A stretch of 64,000 nt of DNA from an uncultured Gellertiella sp. (GCF_963457605.1 NZ_OY735139.1:2012501-2076500); one strand, 5' to 3'; shown: positions 45,560 through 55,250, counted from the stretch's first letter. The notes: a model not told the origin generated them from the sequence alone. Numbers and translations: made by a program.

Positions 45560-46102
45560 TCAGGGCCGGGTTTCCAGCAGCTCTACCCGTGCGATTAGCG
45601 TGGTTTCCGCATCAAAACCCGCCTCCTTGTTGTGCTGCATCTGCTCGTCCGCCCATTGGCGCACCTGTCCGGCCAGCGCGTCGTCTTTCCGGCCGAGCAG
45701 AATCGAAAGCGTATAGGTGTTCTCACAGGCCCTGGTGCAGTTGAAATGCAGCACGCCCGCAGCCTTGATCCCGCCACTGTCGGACACGAAAACCGAACCG
45801 CGCTCCATGGCGCTCTGGTACCGGGACGCTGAAAAACGCCGCAGACCGGCGCTGACGACAACCGTGTCATCCGGTGCGCCGCCCAGCACCTCCTCGACCA
45901 CATCGGTCAGGGAATGTTTTTGGCCGAGCCAGCCCACCTTGCGCGACCCGAGAAAGCTCTGCAGCGCCGGCTTGAAACCTTTCGCCCGGATCAGGTCATT
46001 CATTGTCGCACAATTGGCGATGGACTTGAGTGCGCAAGCTCCGCCCGCCGCAGATGCCGAGGTGGCGAATAACGCGCCTGCAAGGAGGATGGCCAACCGC
46101 AT
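45560..46102 (-). CDS. secreted hypothetical protein (180 aa)
   Basis: ATG 46102 has GGGAGCGAC upstream. The 180-residue product starts with a clear Sec signal peptide (MRLAILLAGALFATSASA) and a cysteine-bearing mature part (CALKSIANC; FNCTRACENTYTL). It has no membrane segment after the signal, so it is periplasmic or released. I do not recognise a family. It is flanked by the ruined urease genes and by a third scrap of the repeat, and may be a recent arrival or a survivor of the original locus. Confidence 0.75.
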   Translation of the reverse strand: MRLAILLAGALFATSASAAGGACALKSIANCATMNDLIRAKGFKPALQSFLGSRKVGWLGQKHSLTDVVEEVLGGAPDDTVVVSAGLRRFSASRYQSAMERGSVFVSDSGGIKAAGVLHFNCTRACENTYTLSILLGRKDDALAGQVRQWADEQMQHNKEAGFDAETTLIARVELLETRP

Positions 46103-46490
46103 CTTGTCGCTCCCATGTTGGATCCTGCCGCGCGCGTCCGCAGCGGGGCAGGGCCTGGTTAATGAACCTGACAGACTCCAGTAACCGGGTCATGCATTCA
46201 TTCAAGGGGTTTTCGGCATCGGACCAATATTGGCCGGCAGCGGCGTGCAGGAATCAGGAGGGCGGGAGCCGTGATGGGGCACGAGCGCCGTCTCCCCGGG
46301 CAACTTGAGGGTACCGGCATAGGCGAATTGGCCGATGGCGAGCCCGGTCAAATCCTTCAGCTGCGGATTGCTCACGGCAGATTTTTCCGGGCAATTGTTT
46401 CAGCCATGGTATGTCTGACTCCCCAGCCTTTCGGTCTGCATGCGTGAATGGGTGTCGCTGACCATCTGTCTGTCAGGTGGCGGCCAGATG
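46103..46490. other. intergenic stretch with a repeat scrap and no recognised gene
   Basis: Apart from the short repeat scrap TGAACCTGACAGACTC at 46163-46177, which matches the end of the two MITE-like units, no feature is supported. A minus-strand frame (about 46205-46380, ending near NIGPMPKTP) has protein-like composition (SNPQLKDLTGLAIGQFAYAG) and may be the tail of a lost gene. It has no start or ribosome site. Confidence 0.4.
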
Positions 46491-46587
46491 CCTGCGGCGG
46501 CGACGAGAGGGGATGAAACTGGGGTGCCCGGACAACCGGACATTCCCGATTGGAAATGTAGTTCCATCAGGCATTCGCCGCGGCAGG
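46491..46587 (-). ncRNA. Y RNA-like noncoding RNA, copy C
   Basis: On the minus strand the terminal stem pairs 46576-46587 with 46491-46502 (12 bp, one mismatch). After a conserved internal loop, a second stem pairs 46560-46568 with 46512-46520 (9 bp, one G-U). The 5' arm reads GGCGAATGCC and then GGAACTAC; the 3' arm reads GTTTCATC and then CTCGTCGCC. Both arm motifs are shared with the two other copies upstream. The loop has two small hairpins. It is the third RNA downstream of the Ro60 gene on the same strand. This is a structural inference, not a database match. Confidence 0.6.
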
Positions 46588-46643
46588 ACATCGTGGAGCC
46601 CAGGACCGGCAAAGGACCGATCCGGAGCCGTGACATCAAGAAT

Positions 46644-46749
46644 CATGGCGACGAGGGGTCAAAGAAACCTTTCTCAACAGGAAGGCAGGTGCATGACCTG
46701 CCGGATCAGACCTGATTGAGACCGTGTAGTTCCTTTTGCATTCGCCATG
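46644..46749 (-). ncRNA. Y RNA-like noncoding RNA, copy B
   Basis: The terminal stem CATGGCG/CGCCATG pairs 46743-46749 with 46644-46650 (7 bp, perfect). The inner stem AAAGGAAC with GTTTCTTT pairs 46729-46736 with 46661-46668 (8 bp, one G-U). The arm motifs GGCGAATGC, GGAACTAC, GTTTC and CTCGTCGCC recur at the same places as in copies A and C. The loop holds GGCAGGT-CATGC-ACCTGCC, a perfect 7-bp hairpin, and a CTCAA/TTGAG pairing. Confidence 0.62.
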
Positions 46750-46757
46750 CCGTCTGT

Positions 46758-46886
46758 TCGTGACGACGAAAGTGGTGAAACGTCCCTGCTCTGTTTGGAG
46801 CTTCAGATTGCCAACAGGGCAATCCGGCGGGATTCGAACCCGCGACCATGGGATCCGGCTGTAGTTTCATCCGGCATTCGTCACGA
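46758..46886 (-). ncRNA. Y RNA-like noncoding RNA, copy A, with tRNA-like (YrlA-type) domain
   Basis: Reading the minus strand, the terminal stem TCGTGACG/CGTCACGA pairs 46879-46886 with 46758-46765 (8 bp, perfect). TGAAAC/GTTTCA pairs 46864-46869 with 46776-46781, plus GG/CC beyond a bulge. The enclosed part holds a classical T-arm (5-bp stem 46827-46831 with 46839-46843, loop TTCGAAT), then a 7-bp stem GATTGCC/GGCAATC closed by CTGTT, then a 4-bp GCTC/GAGC hairpin. It starts about 80 bp after the Ro60 stop on the same strand. Bacterial Y RNAs next to rsr genes are known to carry tRNA-like domains with T-loops. Confidence 0.72.
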
Positions 46887-46966
46887 TCCCGCACCGCTTT
46901 CGGCAGCGCGAAACTGAAAGTCATCTCGCTGGAGCATGTCAGGGCCATAGGTTTCCCTTACAAACT

Positions 46967-48532
46967 CTAAAGTGGCATCGCCTCGATCATTTTCACCCAG
47001 GCATCGCTGCCGTTGCGATTGGCCGCAAAATCCGCGATGATCTCGTAGACGGAATCCGAGAAGCCACCGATATTCAATATATCCTCCCGCGTCTGTGCCT
47101 GCGAGGTTTCGCCCGGCTGGATGTCGAGACAGACCAGCCGCGCCTGCGGATTGATCCGCTTGATTCGCGACCATTGGACCAGAACCGGCGTCGGCTGCCC
47201 CGGTGGCGCGGCGCCGACCCAGGATTGGTTGTCCGAAATGATCACCACCAGATCGACCTTCGCCCGCTCATCGGCAAGCAGCTTCAGCGGTGCCGCACAA
47301 TTTGTGCCGCCACCACCTACGGCTGCCAGCCGCTCCGCATTGGTCATCACCGAATCCTGCCTCCGAACGGTTACGTCCACCACCGCCCGCTCGAATGGCA
47401 GGATGCGCGCACCGGGGTTGCGCTGAAGGAACGAGGCCGACATCAGCGCGGCGACATCGATGCAGCGCACCGCAGTTGTGGCACCGGGCCGGAAGCCCGT
47501 TACCGGCAGACGCATGGAGCCCGAGACATCCGGGCAGAGTACGATAGTGCCGGCAACAGTCGGAATATTGGCAATCGCCCGTTCCATGGCCTCTTCCAGC
47601 GCCTCGCAGAGGACATTCGGCACCCGGCCCTCCACCATCTTCCACGCCATCATCAGTTGGTAGGGGAAGACCTTGCCCGACCTGATGTCTGCGGGCGATG
47701 CCAGCCTGTCGGCAAGCGTCGCTGTCAGTGCCTCATCCTTGAAGACACCATGCCGTTCAAAGGTGACGAGGTTCTGGCGCAGAATCTGGAAACTCGCTGT
47801 CCGGGCAATCGCCGCCCAATGCGAGGGTTCAAGCGGCAAGGACGTCAGCAACTGGAACGGCACATCAGGAGCGTCACCCTGCGGGTCGCGGCGAAAGGCT
47901 TCAAGCGCCTTCACCACCTCGGGCAGGGCCGCATGGTCATGGGGCTTGCCGACGATCCAGGCATAAAGCGCCCGCCTTTCCCCGGAATTCGGCTTCGGAT
48001 GTACCATGCGGATGACATCGGCAAGCGATGGCTGGTTGCCGACCGAGGCGCGCAGGATCTGCCCGACGCTGGCCTGTTCCAGCCAGGCCTGCACCAGCTT
48101 TTTCGGTCGCGTGCCGAGCGATTTGCGACCCGTCGCACCCGAGCGCATCACATGGACAAAGCCGCGCAGCATCTTGCCGCTTTTCACCACGCGCGGGAAA
48201 GCACGGGCAAAGATCTCGCTCTCAAGGCCGGAAAGGATTGCCAGCAGGACGACGGGCATATCCTTCATATGACCCTTTTCGGCGGCATGGATGGCAAGCC
48301 GGGCAAGAAAGTCCGGTTCCACCTCAAGGGCAAGTGCCTTCACCGCCTCAAGCTGCGCCGCGCCATCGGCATAATAGGTGCCGTTGAATGTGCCGGTAAC
48401 GGCATATTGCGCCAATGCTTCCCTGGGCGTCAGCCGATAGGCCGGTGCGCCCGCTCTGTTGCGGACATTTGCGCCGGGCAAAAGCTTGCCGAAATAGGTC
48501 CTGAAAATCGCTGTGTTCACCATGAGGAACAT
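46967..48532 (-). CDS. rsr: Ro60 orthologue (TROVE domain plus vWA domain), Rsr
   Basis: The 521-residue protein has an N-terminal HEAT-like TROVE domain (about residues 15-330; LTPREALAQYAVTGTFNGTY, AIHAAEKGHMKDMPVVLLAI, RALYAWIVGKPHD). A C-terminal von Willebrand A domain follows (about 345-510) with an intact MIDAS (CPDVSGSM, then GGGGTNCAAPL, and VIISDNQSW). Ro60 forms a ring that binds Y RNA on its surface and misfolded RNA ends in its centre. With Y RNA it can link to PNPase for RNA decay or sense RNA damage. Three Y RNA-like sequences follow it. No rtcB or rtcA is in the window. An alternative start is at 48523. Confidence 0.88.
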   Translation of the reverse strand: MFLMVNTAIFRTYFGKLLPGANVRNRAGAPAYRLTPREALAQYAVTGTFNGTYYADGAAQLEAVKALALEVEPDFLARLAIHAAEKGHMKDMPVVLLAILSGLESEIFARAFPRVVKSGKMLRGFVHVMRSGATGRKSLGTRPKKLVQAWLEQASVGQILRASVGNQPSLADVIRMVHPKPNSGERRALYAWIVGKPHDHAALPEVVKALEAFRRDPQGDAPDVPFQLLTSLPLEPSHWAAIARTASFQILRQNLVTFERHGVFKDEALTATLADRLASPADIRSGKVFPYQLMMAWKMVEGRVPNVLCEALEEAMERAIANIPTVAGTIVLCPDVSGSMRLPVTGFRPGATTAVRCIDVAALMSASFLQRNPGARILPFERAVVDVTVRRQDSVMTNAERLAAVGGGGTNCAAPLKLLADERAKVDLVVIISDNQSWVGAAPPGQPTPVLVQWSRIKRINPQARLVCLDIQPGETSQAQTREDILNIGGFSDSVYEIIADFAANRNGSDAWVKMIEAMPL

Positions 48533-48738
48533 CCACGGGCTGGGTTATTGTCCCCTGGTTTCAAAATGCGGGCCAGAACGGCCTTTCAGCGGGCCGCTGT
48601 TTTTCCTGCCATATCACGAATCTCTAAAATTAATATCGCAGCGATCCGGCTTTGACAATCGAAAAAGTCCAGCCGGATTGATCAAAGTCTACGTAAATCG
48701 GGAGCTCATCGCCGGGGCCCCTTTGCCAGCGGCGCTGC

Positions 48739-49110
48739 TCATTTTGACCGGATCCAGCCCGCCAGACCCGCTTCCGCCCGCTCCAGCGCGGCATGGTTGA
48801 GAAGCTTGCGCAACCGTGCGACGGTGACCGCGCGGCTGTGCGGCTGTGCGGATTGAAGCGGTCCTCCGCCCCACCACCGCGTTCGGGCATCGGGCATCGG
48901 GCATCGGGCATCGGGCATCGGGCAATCGTCCGGTCAGTGAGGCCAAGTGCAATATCAATCAGAACTTCATATTCGCTGTCGGCAAAGCCACGGGGATAGC
49001 TGAAGCGGCGCTGCTGGAGTCCCCGCACCACCCTGTCGATCACGCATTGGCCCTCGACGAAGATCGACCGCAAGGCCAGCCGCAACCGGCGGTCGGAGGC
49101 GGAAAAGTCC
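48739..49110 (-). pseudogene. LuxR-type helix-turn-helix regulator remnant
   Basis: On the minus strand a frame reads [17 protein letters not shown] and then DSEYEVLIDIALGLTDRTIA, which has the pattern of a LuxR helix-turn-helix (E.EVL..IA.GL.dr.IA). After a heptanucleotide repeat another frame reads AVTVARLRKLLNHAALERAE up to a stop at 48739, resembling the second half (TV..hLR.l...l...RaEA). No start is visible. The match is weak and by eye only. Confidence 0.35.
48884..48924. repeat. Heptanucleotide tandem repeat (CGGGCAT, nearly six copies)
   Basis: Five exact copies of CGGGCAT and a sixth incomplete one lie head to tail from 48884. Seven is not a multiple of three, so each unit gained or lost would shift the frame. 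It sits at the break in the LuxR-type remnant. Confidence 0.85.
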
Positions 49111-49588
49111 AGCTGTTCCCGCACCGGACGGCGCTCGGCAATGTCATGGAAGGGCTGGTGACGGTGCTGAAATGGGACCGGGCGCGCGCACGCGCCATGG
49201 AATTGCTCGACGAGGTCGGCATGGCCCACAAGGCCGGGGCCTGGCCCGCAACGCTTTCCGGCGGCCAGCAGCAGCGGGTGGCGATTGCCCGGGCGCTGCC
49301 CCCCTCGCCCCGGGTGCTGCTCTGCGACGAGCCGACCCCGGCGCTCGATCCGGAACTTGCCGAGGAAGTGGTGGAGGTATGGAGCAGGCTTGCGGGAGAA
49401 GGCACGACGATGATCATCGCCACCATGACCTCCGGCTCGCCCCACGCGTAGCCGACACCGTAATCTTTCTCGACAGCGGCAGCATTGTTGAAAGTGGCGC
49501 AGAAAAACAGATCTTTACCGCGCCCGTGCAAGACCGTACCCGCCGGTTCATCGCCTCCCTGAGCGCCACGGTCGATTGCGACATTTGA
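49110..49588 (+). pseudogene. amino-acid ABC transporter ATP-binding protein fossil
   Basis: The frame from about 49110 ([15 protein letters not shown]) carries the ABC signature [15 protein letters not shown] and Walker [19 protein letters not shown]. The sequence upstream lacks the Walker A half. One base is missing near 49424, turning the conserved ATHDLRLA into another frame, after which [17 protein letters not shown] continues to a stop at 49588. Several odd residues (PTPALD for PTSALD) support decay. The gene is dead; it resembles polar amino-acid importer ATPases. Confidence 0.75.
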
Positions 49589-49640
49589 CGCCAGGCGGAA
49601 GGCGGCTGCGCTCGGATATTCGGCTCTGGCAGGGATAAAA

Positions 49641-49730
49641 TGGCGGAGAAGGAGGGATTTGAACCCCCGATACCCTTGCGGGTATGCCGCATTTCGAGTG
49701 CGGTGCATTCAACCTCTCTGCCACTTCTCC
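49641..49730 (-). tRNA. tRNA-Ser (anticodon CGA)
   Basis: The minus strand folds as a class II tRNA: acceptor GGAGAAG with CTTCTCC, anticodon stem CCGCA/TGCGG with loop CTCGAAA (anticodon CGA, codon UCG), a long variable arm ATACCC/GGGTAT and a T-arm with loop TTCAAAT. The CCA end is encoded (49641-49643). It lies 52 bp beyond an ABC ATPase fossil, and tRNA-Ser genes are common integration sites. Confidence 0.92.
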
Positions 49731-49824
49731 GCATCAGGTTGGCGCCATTGAAGCGCGGGCGTTACATAGCGGCGAAAATCGGGGCTTGCAAGGCCTGTTC
49801 TTTGCTTTTCCTGAGCCTTTTGCC

Positions 49825-49853
49825 TTGACAGGACAGGTCCTCTCGCTTAATCC
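49825..49853 (+). promoter_or_regulatory. Probable sigma-70 promoter of rplU
   Basis: TTGACA (49825-49830), a 17-bp spacer and TAATCC (49848-49853) lie about 175 bp before rplU. The -35 is perfect and the spacing ideal; the -10 is moderate. Confidence 0.45.
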
Positions 49854-50028
49854 CGCTCGCAACGTGGCATGGGGTAATCCCCCTGTGGCGCACCGCCTTG
49901 CGTTTTCCAAATGCGGGCTTCACCGGCAGAACGGGGTTTTCCCCGGTTCCGTCATTCACTGGACTGGTAAAAAGACGGCCGCGGGGCCTGGTCCCGAAGA
50001 GCCGGTAACGGACATGAAAGGATAAAAA

Positions 50029-50343
50029 ATGTTCGCAGTCATCAAAACCGGCGGCAAGCAGTACCGCGTGGCAGCCAACGACGTGCTGACCATCGAAAAG
50101 CTTGAGGCAGACGCCGGCGCATCCATCGAATTCACCGAAATCCTCATGGTCGGCGTTGGTGCCGATGCAGCGATCGGCGCGCCCTTCGTGGCTGGTGCCA
50201 AGGTCATTGCCGAGGTAGTCGAGCATAACCGCGGCAAGAAGGTCATCGCCTTCAAGAAGCGTCGTCGCCAGAATTCCAAGCGCACCCGCGGTCATCGCCA
50301 GCACCACACGGTTGTTCGCATCACCGACATCGTGGCCGCTTAA
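50029..50343 (+). CDS. rplU: 50S ribosomal protein L21
   Basis: A 104-residue protein starting [14 protein letters not shown], with [20 protein letters not shown] in the middle and the basic [15 protein letters not shown] tail typical of L21, which binds 23S rRNA. The ribosome site is AAGGA. rpmA follows after 34 bp, the usual order, with obgE further down. Confidence 0.95.
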   Translation: MFAVIKTGGKQYRVAANDVLTIEKLEADAGASIEFTEILMVGVGADAAIGAPFVAGAKVIAEVVEHNRGKKVIAFKKRRRQNSKRTRGHRQHHTVVRITDIVAA

Positions 50344-50377
50344 GTTCGCAACCAGAGCAAGTTAAAGGAGATATCCC

Positions 50378-50647
50378 ATGGCACACAAAAAAGCTGGCGG
50401 TTCTTCGCGCAACGGTCGCGATTCTGAATCCAAGCGCCTTGGCGTGAAGAAGTTCGGCGGCGAAGCCGTCATTCCGGGCAACATCATCGTGCGTCAGCGC
50501 GGCACCCAGTGGCATCCGGGCCAGAATGTTGGCCTCGGCAAGGACCACACGATTTTCGCTCTCACCACGGGCAATGTTGCCTACCGTACGAAGGCCAATG
50601 GCCGCGTTTACGTTTCGGTGATGCCGAAAGCGGAAGCAGCAGAATAA
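50378..50647 (+). CDS. rpmA: 50S ribosomal protein L27
   Basis: An 89-residue protein with the L27 start [20 protein letters not shown] and the conserved [20 protein letters not shown]. Its N-terminus reaches the peptidyl transferase centre. It starts MAHKK directly, without the cleaved extension seen in Firmicutes. The site AAAGGAGAT precedes it. Confidence 0.95.
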   Translation: MAHKKAGGSSRNGRDSESKRLGVKKFGGEAVIPGNIIVRQRGTQWHPGQNVGLGKDHTIFALTTGNVAYRTKANGRVYVSVMPKAEAAE

Positions 50648-50718
50648 AGCCGGTAGCCTTGAAAAGCAGCCGGCGTCTCATCGACCCGGCTGACCCAGGC
50701 AACATGGTTCAGTCCTTG

Positions 50719-50760
50719 AAAAAGGGAGATGAGGCTAAGGCCCCGTCTCCCTTTTTCTTT
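50719..50760 (+). terminator. Rho-independent terminator after rpmA
   Basis: An 11-bp arm AAAAAGGGAGA (50719-50729) pairs with TCTCCCTTTTT (50746-50756), with GAGGC/GCCCC-like pairing inside, and ends in a T-rich tail. It stands 72 bp after rpmA. Confidence 0.8.
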
Positions 50761-50782
50761 GTCCCCAGAGGAGGATATGACC

Positions 50783-51412
50783 ATGCAGGACCTGATGTTG
50801 AAGGAGGGACCATCCAGGTCCCCGGAAGAGCGGCCAAGGCCGGAAAGGGCAAGCAGCGATTGCCCCGTCCTGTTGTCGGAACGGCTCGTCCTTCGTGCGC
50901 CCCACACCGATGACATTGACGCGATTGCCCATCTCGCCAATAACGCCAATGTTGCCACGATGGTATCGCGCATGCCGCATCCCTACACGGTCAACGACGC
51001 CGCCGATTTCGTGCGCCGGGCGAAAGAGGGCGTGATCGGCAAATGCGTCTATGCCATTACCCGCGGTGACAACGGCCATTTCCTCGGCTGCTGCGGCGTC
51101 GAGGCCGCCGATGAGCAGACTGTCGAGATCGGCTACTGGCTGGGCGAACCGTTCTGGAACCAGGGCTACATGACCGAGGCGGCGCAGGTGCTGATCGACA
51201 TGGTGTTTCGCACCCGCGATATCGCCCAGATCGATGCCCGCTGCCGGGTCACCAATATCGGCTCGCGCCGGGTCATCCAGAAATGCGGCTTCCAGTTTCA
51301 GGCAACCGGGATGGTCCCCTGCCAGGCGCTCGGCGCGACGGTGCCGGTCGAATGGTACCGGCTCGACCGCAAGACCTGGATTTCGCTGCGCAGCTGGGGA
51401 GGGGTCCGATGA
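50783..51412 (+). CDS. GNAT family N-acetyltransferase (RimJ/RimL type)
   Basis: About 209 residues with a RimJ/L-like GNAT fold: SERLVLRAPHTDDIDAIAHL (about 30-49), IGYWLGEPFWNQGYMTEAAQ (about 115-134, the acetyl-CoA region) and RCRVTNIGSRRVIQKCGFQF (about 155-174). Family members acetylate amines of small molecules or protein N-termini. The AGGAGG site fits ATG 50783 best (8 bp); ATG 50777 is two bases from it. The substrate is unknown. It often lies between rpmA and obgE in rhizobia. Confidence 0.83.
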   Translation: MQDLMLKEGPSRSPEERPRPERASSDCPVLLSERLVLRAPHTDDIDAIAHLANNANVATMVSRMPHPYTVNDAADFVRRAKEGVIGKCVYAITRGDNGHFLGCCGVEAADEQTVEIGYWLGEPFWNQGYMTEAAQVLIDMVFRTRDIAQIDARCRVTNIGSRRVIQKCGFQFQATGMVPCQALGATVPVEWYRLDRKTWISLRSWGGVR

Positions 51413-51631
51413 TCGTCGCCTTCCTGGCGCGAACCGGCGGAACTGGCGCGCTCCTGCGGACAGTCCCGACGCATTTGCCCTCCAGCAAAAGCAATTATGT
51501 CGCGGAATCGACTGGCAGAAGAGATCCGGCCAGCCGCGCAGCAGCATGGCAGGCCGGGAAAGGCGTGGTTGTGCCTTCCTTGCCGCGTCTTATCCGGAAC
51601 GGCATCCAGGCACGGATGCATTAGTCTTTGA

Positions 51632-52795
<1,164 letters not shown>

Positions 52796-52796
52796 G

Positions 52797-53972
52797 ATGA
52801 CGGCAAGCCGCAAAGCGCTGAACAGCCACCGGCGCATCGTGATCAAGATCGGCTCCGCCCTGCTGGTCGACCGCAAGACCGGGCTGAAATCCCGCTGGCT
52901 TGAAGCCATGTGCGCCGATATTGCTGCCCTGAAGGCGGACGGCATCGACGTGCTGGTCGTCTCATCCGGTGCCATCGCCCTTGGCCGATCGGTGCTGAAG
53001 CTGCCTTCCGGAGCACTGAAGCTGGAAGAGAGCCAGGCGGCTGCCGCCGTCGGCCAGATCGCGCTGGCGCGTGCCTGGTCGGAGAGCCTGTCGAAGCACG
53101 ATATTGTCGCCGGCCAGATCCTGCTGACGCTCGGTGACACCGAGGAGCGTCGCCGCTATCTCAATGCGCGCGAAACGCTGAACCAGTTGATGAAGATTGG
53201 CGCCGTCCCGATCATCAACGAAAACGACACCGTGGCGACCACCGAGATACGTTATGGCGACAATGACCGGCTGGCGGCCCGCGTCGCCACCATGGCCGGG
53301 GCCGACCTGCTGGTGCTGCTGTCGGATATCGACGGGCTTTATACCGCCCCGCCGCATCTCGACCCCGATGCCTGCTTCCTGGAGACCATCGCCGCCATCA
53401 CGCCCGAGATCGAGGCGATGGCGGGTGGTGCCGCATCGGAACTGTCGCGCGGCGGCATGCGCACCAAGATCGACGCCGGCAAGATTGCCACCTCCGCCGG
53501 TTGCGCGATGATCATCGCCTCCGGCAAGCCGGATCACCCCCTGAAGGCCGTTGAAGCGGGCGCGCGCTCCTCCTGGTTTGCCCCTTCGGGAACGCCGGTG
53601 ACGGCGCGCAAGACCTGGATTGCCGGACAATTGCAGCCGGCGGGCACGCTCGGTGTCGATGAGGGTGCCGAACGGGCCCTGCTGTCGGGCAAGAGCCTGC
53701 TTCCTGCGGGCGTGCGCAGCGTGACAGGCGACTTCTGCCGGGGCGATACGGTCTCGGTCACCGGGCCGGACGGGCGCGAAATCGCCCGTGGCCTGGTCGG
53801 CTACGATGCCGACGAGGCGCGGCTGATTCTTGGCCGGAAATCCGGAGAGATCGAAGCTGTCCTCGGCTATGCCGGGCGGGCGGCGATGATCCACCGGGAT
53901 GATCTTGTGATGACGGGCGCAAACGCGTCCGCTGCGCGCGGAACGGCGCGGGAGGTGTTGCGTGCTGGATAA
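52797..53972 (+). CDS. proB: glutamate 5-kinase
   Basis: A 391-residue amino-acid kinase with VIKIGSALL (about residues 15-23), VSSGAIALG (about 55-63), INENDTV and [15 protein letters not shown]-terminal PUA domain (about 280-370) is present, as in most proteobacterial ProB. It makes gamma-glutamyl phosphate, the first step of proline synthesis, usually under proline feedback. It overlaps proA by 11 bp. Confidence 0.95.
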   Translation: MTASRKALNSHRRIVIKIGSALLVDRKTGLKSRWLEAMCADIAALKADGIDVLVVSSGAIALGRSVLKLPSGALKLEESQAAAAVGQIALARAWSESLSKHDIVAGQILLTLGDTEERRRYLNARETLNQLMKIGAVPIINENDTVATTEIRYGDNDRLAARVATMAGADLLVLLSDIDGLYTAPPHLDPDACFLETIAAITPEIEAMAGGAASELSRGGMRTKIDAGKIATSAGCAMIIASGKPDHPLKAVEAGARSSWFAPSGTPVTARKTWIAGQLQPAGTLGVDEGAERALLSGKSLLPAGVRSVTGDFCRGDTVSVTGPDGREIARGLVGYDADEARLILGRKSGEIEAVLGYAGRAAMIHRDDLVMTGANASAARGTAREVLRAG

Positions 53973-55245
53973 GACCAAGGCGGAAACCGGTATTGCTGCG
54001 GTGATGCAGGAGATGGGGGCTGCGGCAAAGGCGGCAAGCCATGCGCTTTCCATCGCCTCGACGGAACAGAAGAACAAGGCGCTCACGGCCATGGCTTCGG
54101 CCATCGAGAGTGCCACGGCGGATATTCTTGCCGCCAATGCGGAGGATCTCGCCCGTGCCGTATCATCGGGCCTTGCCGCCTCCTTCATCGACCGGCTGAC
54201 CCTGACCGACAAGGGTAGCGGCGCGATTGCCGCAGGTATCCGGGCGATTGCGGCGCTGCCAGACCCTGTCGGCGCGGTGATTGCCGAATGGGACCGGCCG
54301 AACGGCCTGCATATCGAGCGGGTGCGCACCCCGCTTGGTGTCATCGGCGTGATCTACGAGAGCCGTCCCAATGTCACGGCGGATGCGGGCGCGCTCTGCC
54401 TCAAGTCCGGCAATGCGGTCATTCTGCGCGGCGGCTCGGATTCGCTTTCCTCGTCGCGGGCAATCCATGCCTGCCTGGTGGCGGGCCTGAAGGCTGCGGG
54501 ACTGCCTGAAGCCGCCATCCAGCTGGTGCCGGTTGCCGACCGCGCGGCTGTCGGCGCGATGCTGTCGGGTCTCGACCAGACCATCGATGTCATTGTGCCA
54601 CGCGGCGGCAAGAGCCTCGTTGCCCGGGTCCAGGCGGAAGCCCGGGTTCCGGTCTTTGCCCATCTCGAAGGCCTCTGCCACGTCTATGTCGATGCCTCCG
54701 CCGATCTGGACATGGCCAGACGCGTGGTGGTGAATTCCAAGATGCGCCGGACCGGCATCTGCGGCGCGGCGGAAACCCTGCTGATCGACAGCGGTGCCAT
54801 CGGCACCATGCTGGGGCCGATCCTCGACGCGCTGAAGGCGGCGGGCTGCGAGATCCGCGCCTCGGCCACCGTGCTGAAGATCGTGCCGGGCCTGATCGCG
54901 GCGGTGGAGGAAGACTGGCGCACCGAATATCTCGCCCCCGTCATTTCGGTCGCCGTGGTGGATGGCATCGGCGGCGCGATTTCCCATATCAACCGCTATT
55001 CCTCCCATCATACCGAGGCGGTGGTGGCAGAAGATCCTGGTGTCGTCGAGCGGTTCTTCACCGAAATCGACAGCGCCATCCTGCTCCACAATGCCTCCAC
55101 CCAGTTTGCCGACGGGGGCGAATTCGGCATGGGCGCGGAAATCGGCATTGCCACCGGCAAGATGCACGCGCGGGGGCCTGTCGGTGTCGAGCAACTGACC
55201 TCGTTCAAATACCGGGTGCGCGGCACCGGCCAGACCCGCGCCTGA
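53962..55245 (+). CDS. proA: gamma-glutamyl phosphate reductase
   Basis: A 427-residue aldehyde dehydrogenase superfamily enzyme with [17 protein letters not shown] (about 130-146), [12 protein letters not shown] (about 150-161) and the catalytic-cysteine region [14 protein letters not shown] (Cys near 268). It reduces gamma-glutamyl phosphate to the semialdehyde with NADPH. It starts with GTG behind GGGAGG inside the end of proB. Confidence 0.95.
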   Translation: MLDKTKAETGIAAVMQEMGAAAKAASHALSIASTEQKNKALTAMASAIESATADILAANAEDLARAVSSGLAASFIDRLTLTDKGSGAIAAGIRAIAALPDPVGAVIAEWDRPNGLHIERVRTPLGVIGVIYESRPNVTADAGALCLKSGNAVILRGGSDSLSSSRAIHACLVAGLKAAGLPEAAIQLVPVADRAAVGAMLSGLDQTIDVIVPRGGKSLVARVQAEARVPVFAHLEGLCHVYVDASADLDMARRVVVNSKMRRTGICGAAETLLIDSGAIGTMLGPILDALKAAGCEIRASATVLKIVPGLIAAVEEDWRTEYLAPVISVAVVDGIGGAISHINRYSSHHTEAVVAEDPGVVERFFTEIDSAILLHNASTQFADGGEFGMGAEIGIATGKMHARGPVGVEQLTSFKYRVRGTGQTRA

Positions 55246-55250
55246 CCGCG

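Noticed and set aside
46815-46860. Partial tRNA gene (T-arm only) on the minus strand
   Set aside because: The T-arm is perfect, but the flanks do not form an acceptor, D or anticodon arm of a normal tRNA. The enclosing stems and the match to two neighbouring copies support a Y RNA with a tRNA-like domain instead of a tRNA fragment or attachment site.
46706-46948. 80-aa minus-strand ORF containing MVAGSNPAG
   Set aside because: This is the usual spurious translation across a T-arm; it overlaps the structured RNA and has no ribosome site.
48884-48924. Possible CRISPR array
   Set aside because: The seven-base units are head to tail with no spacers; it is a simple tandem repeat.
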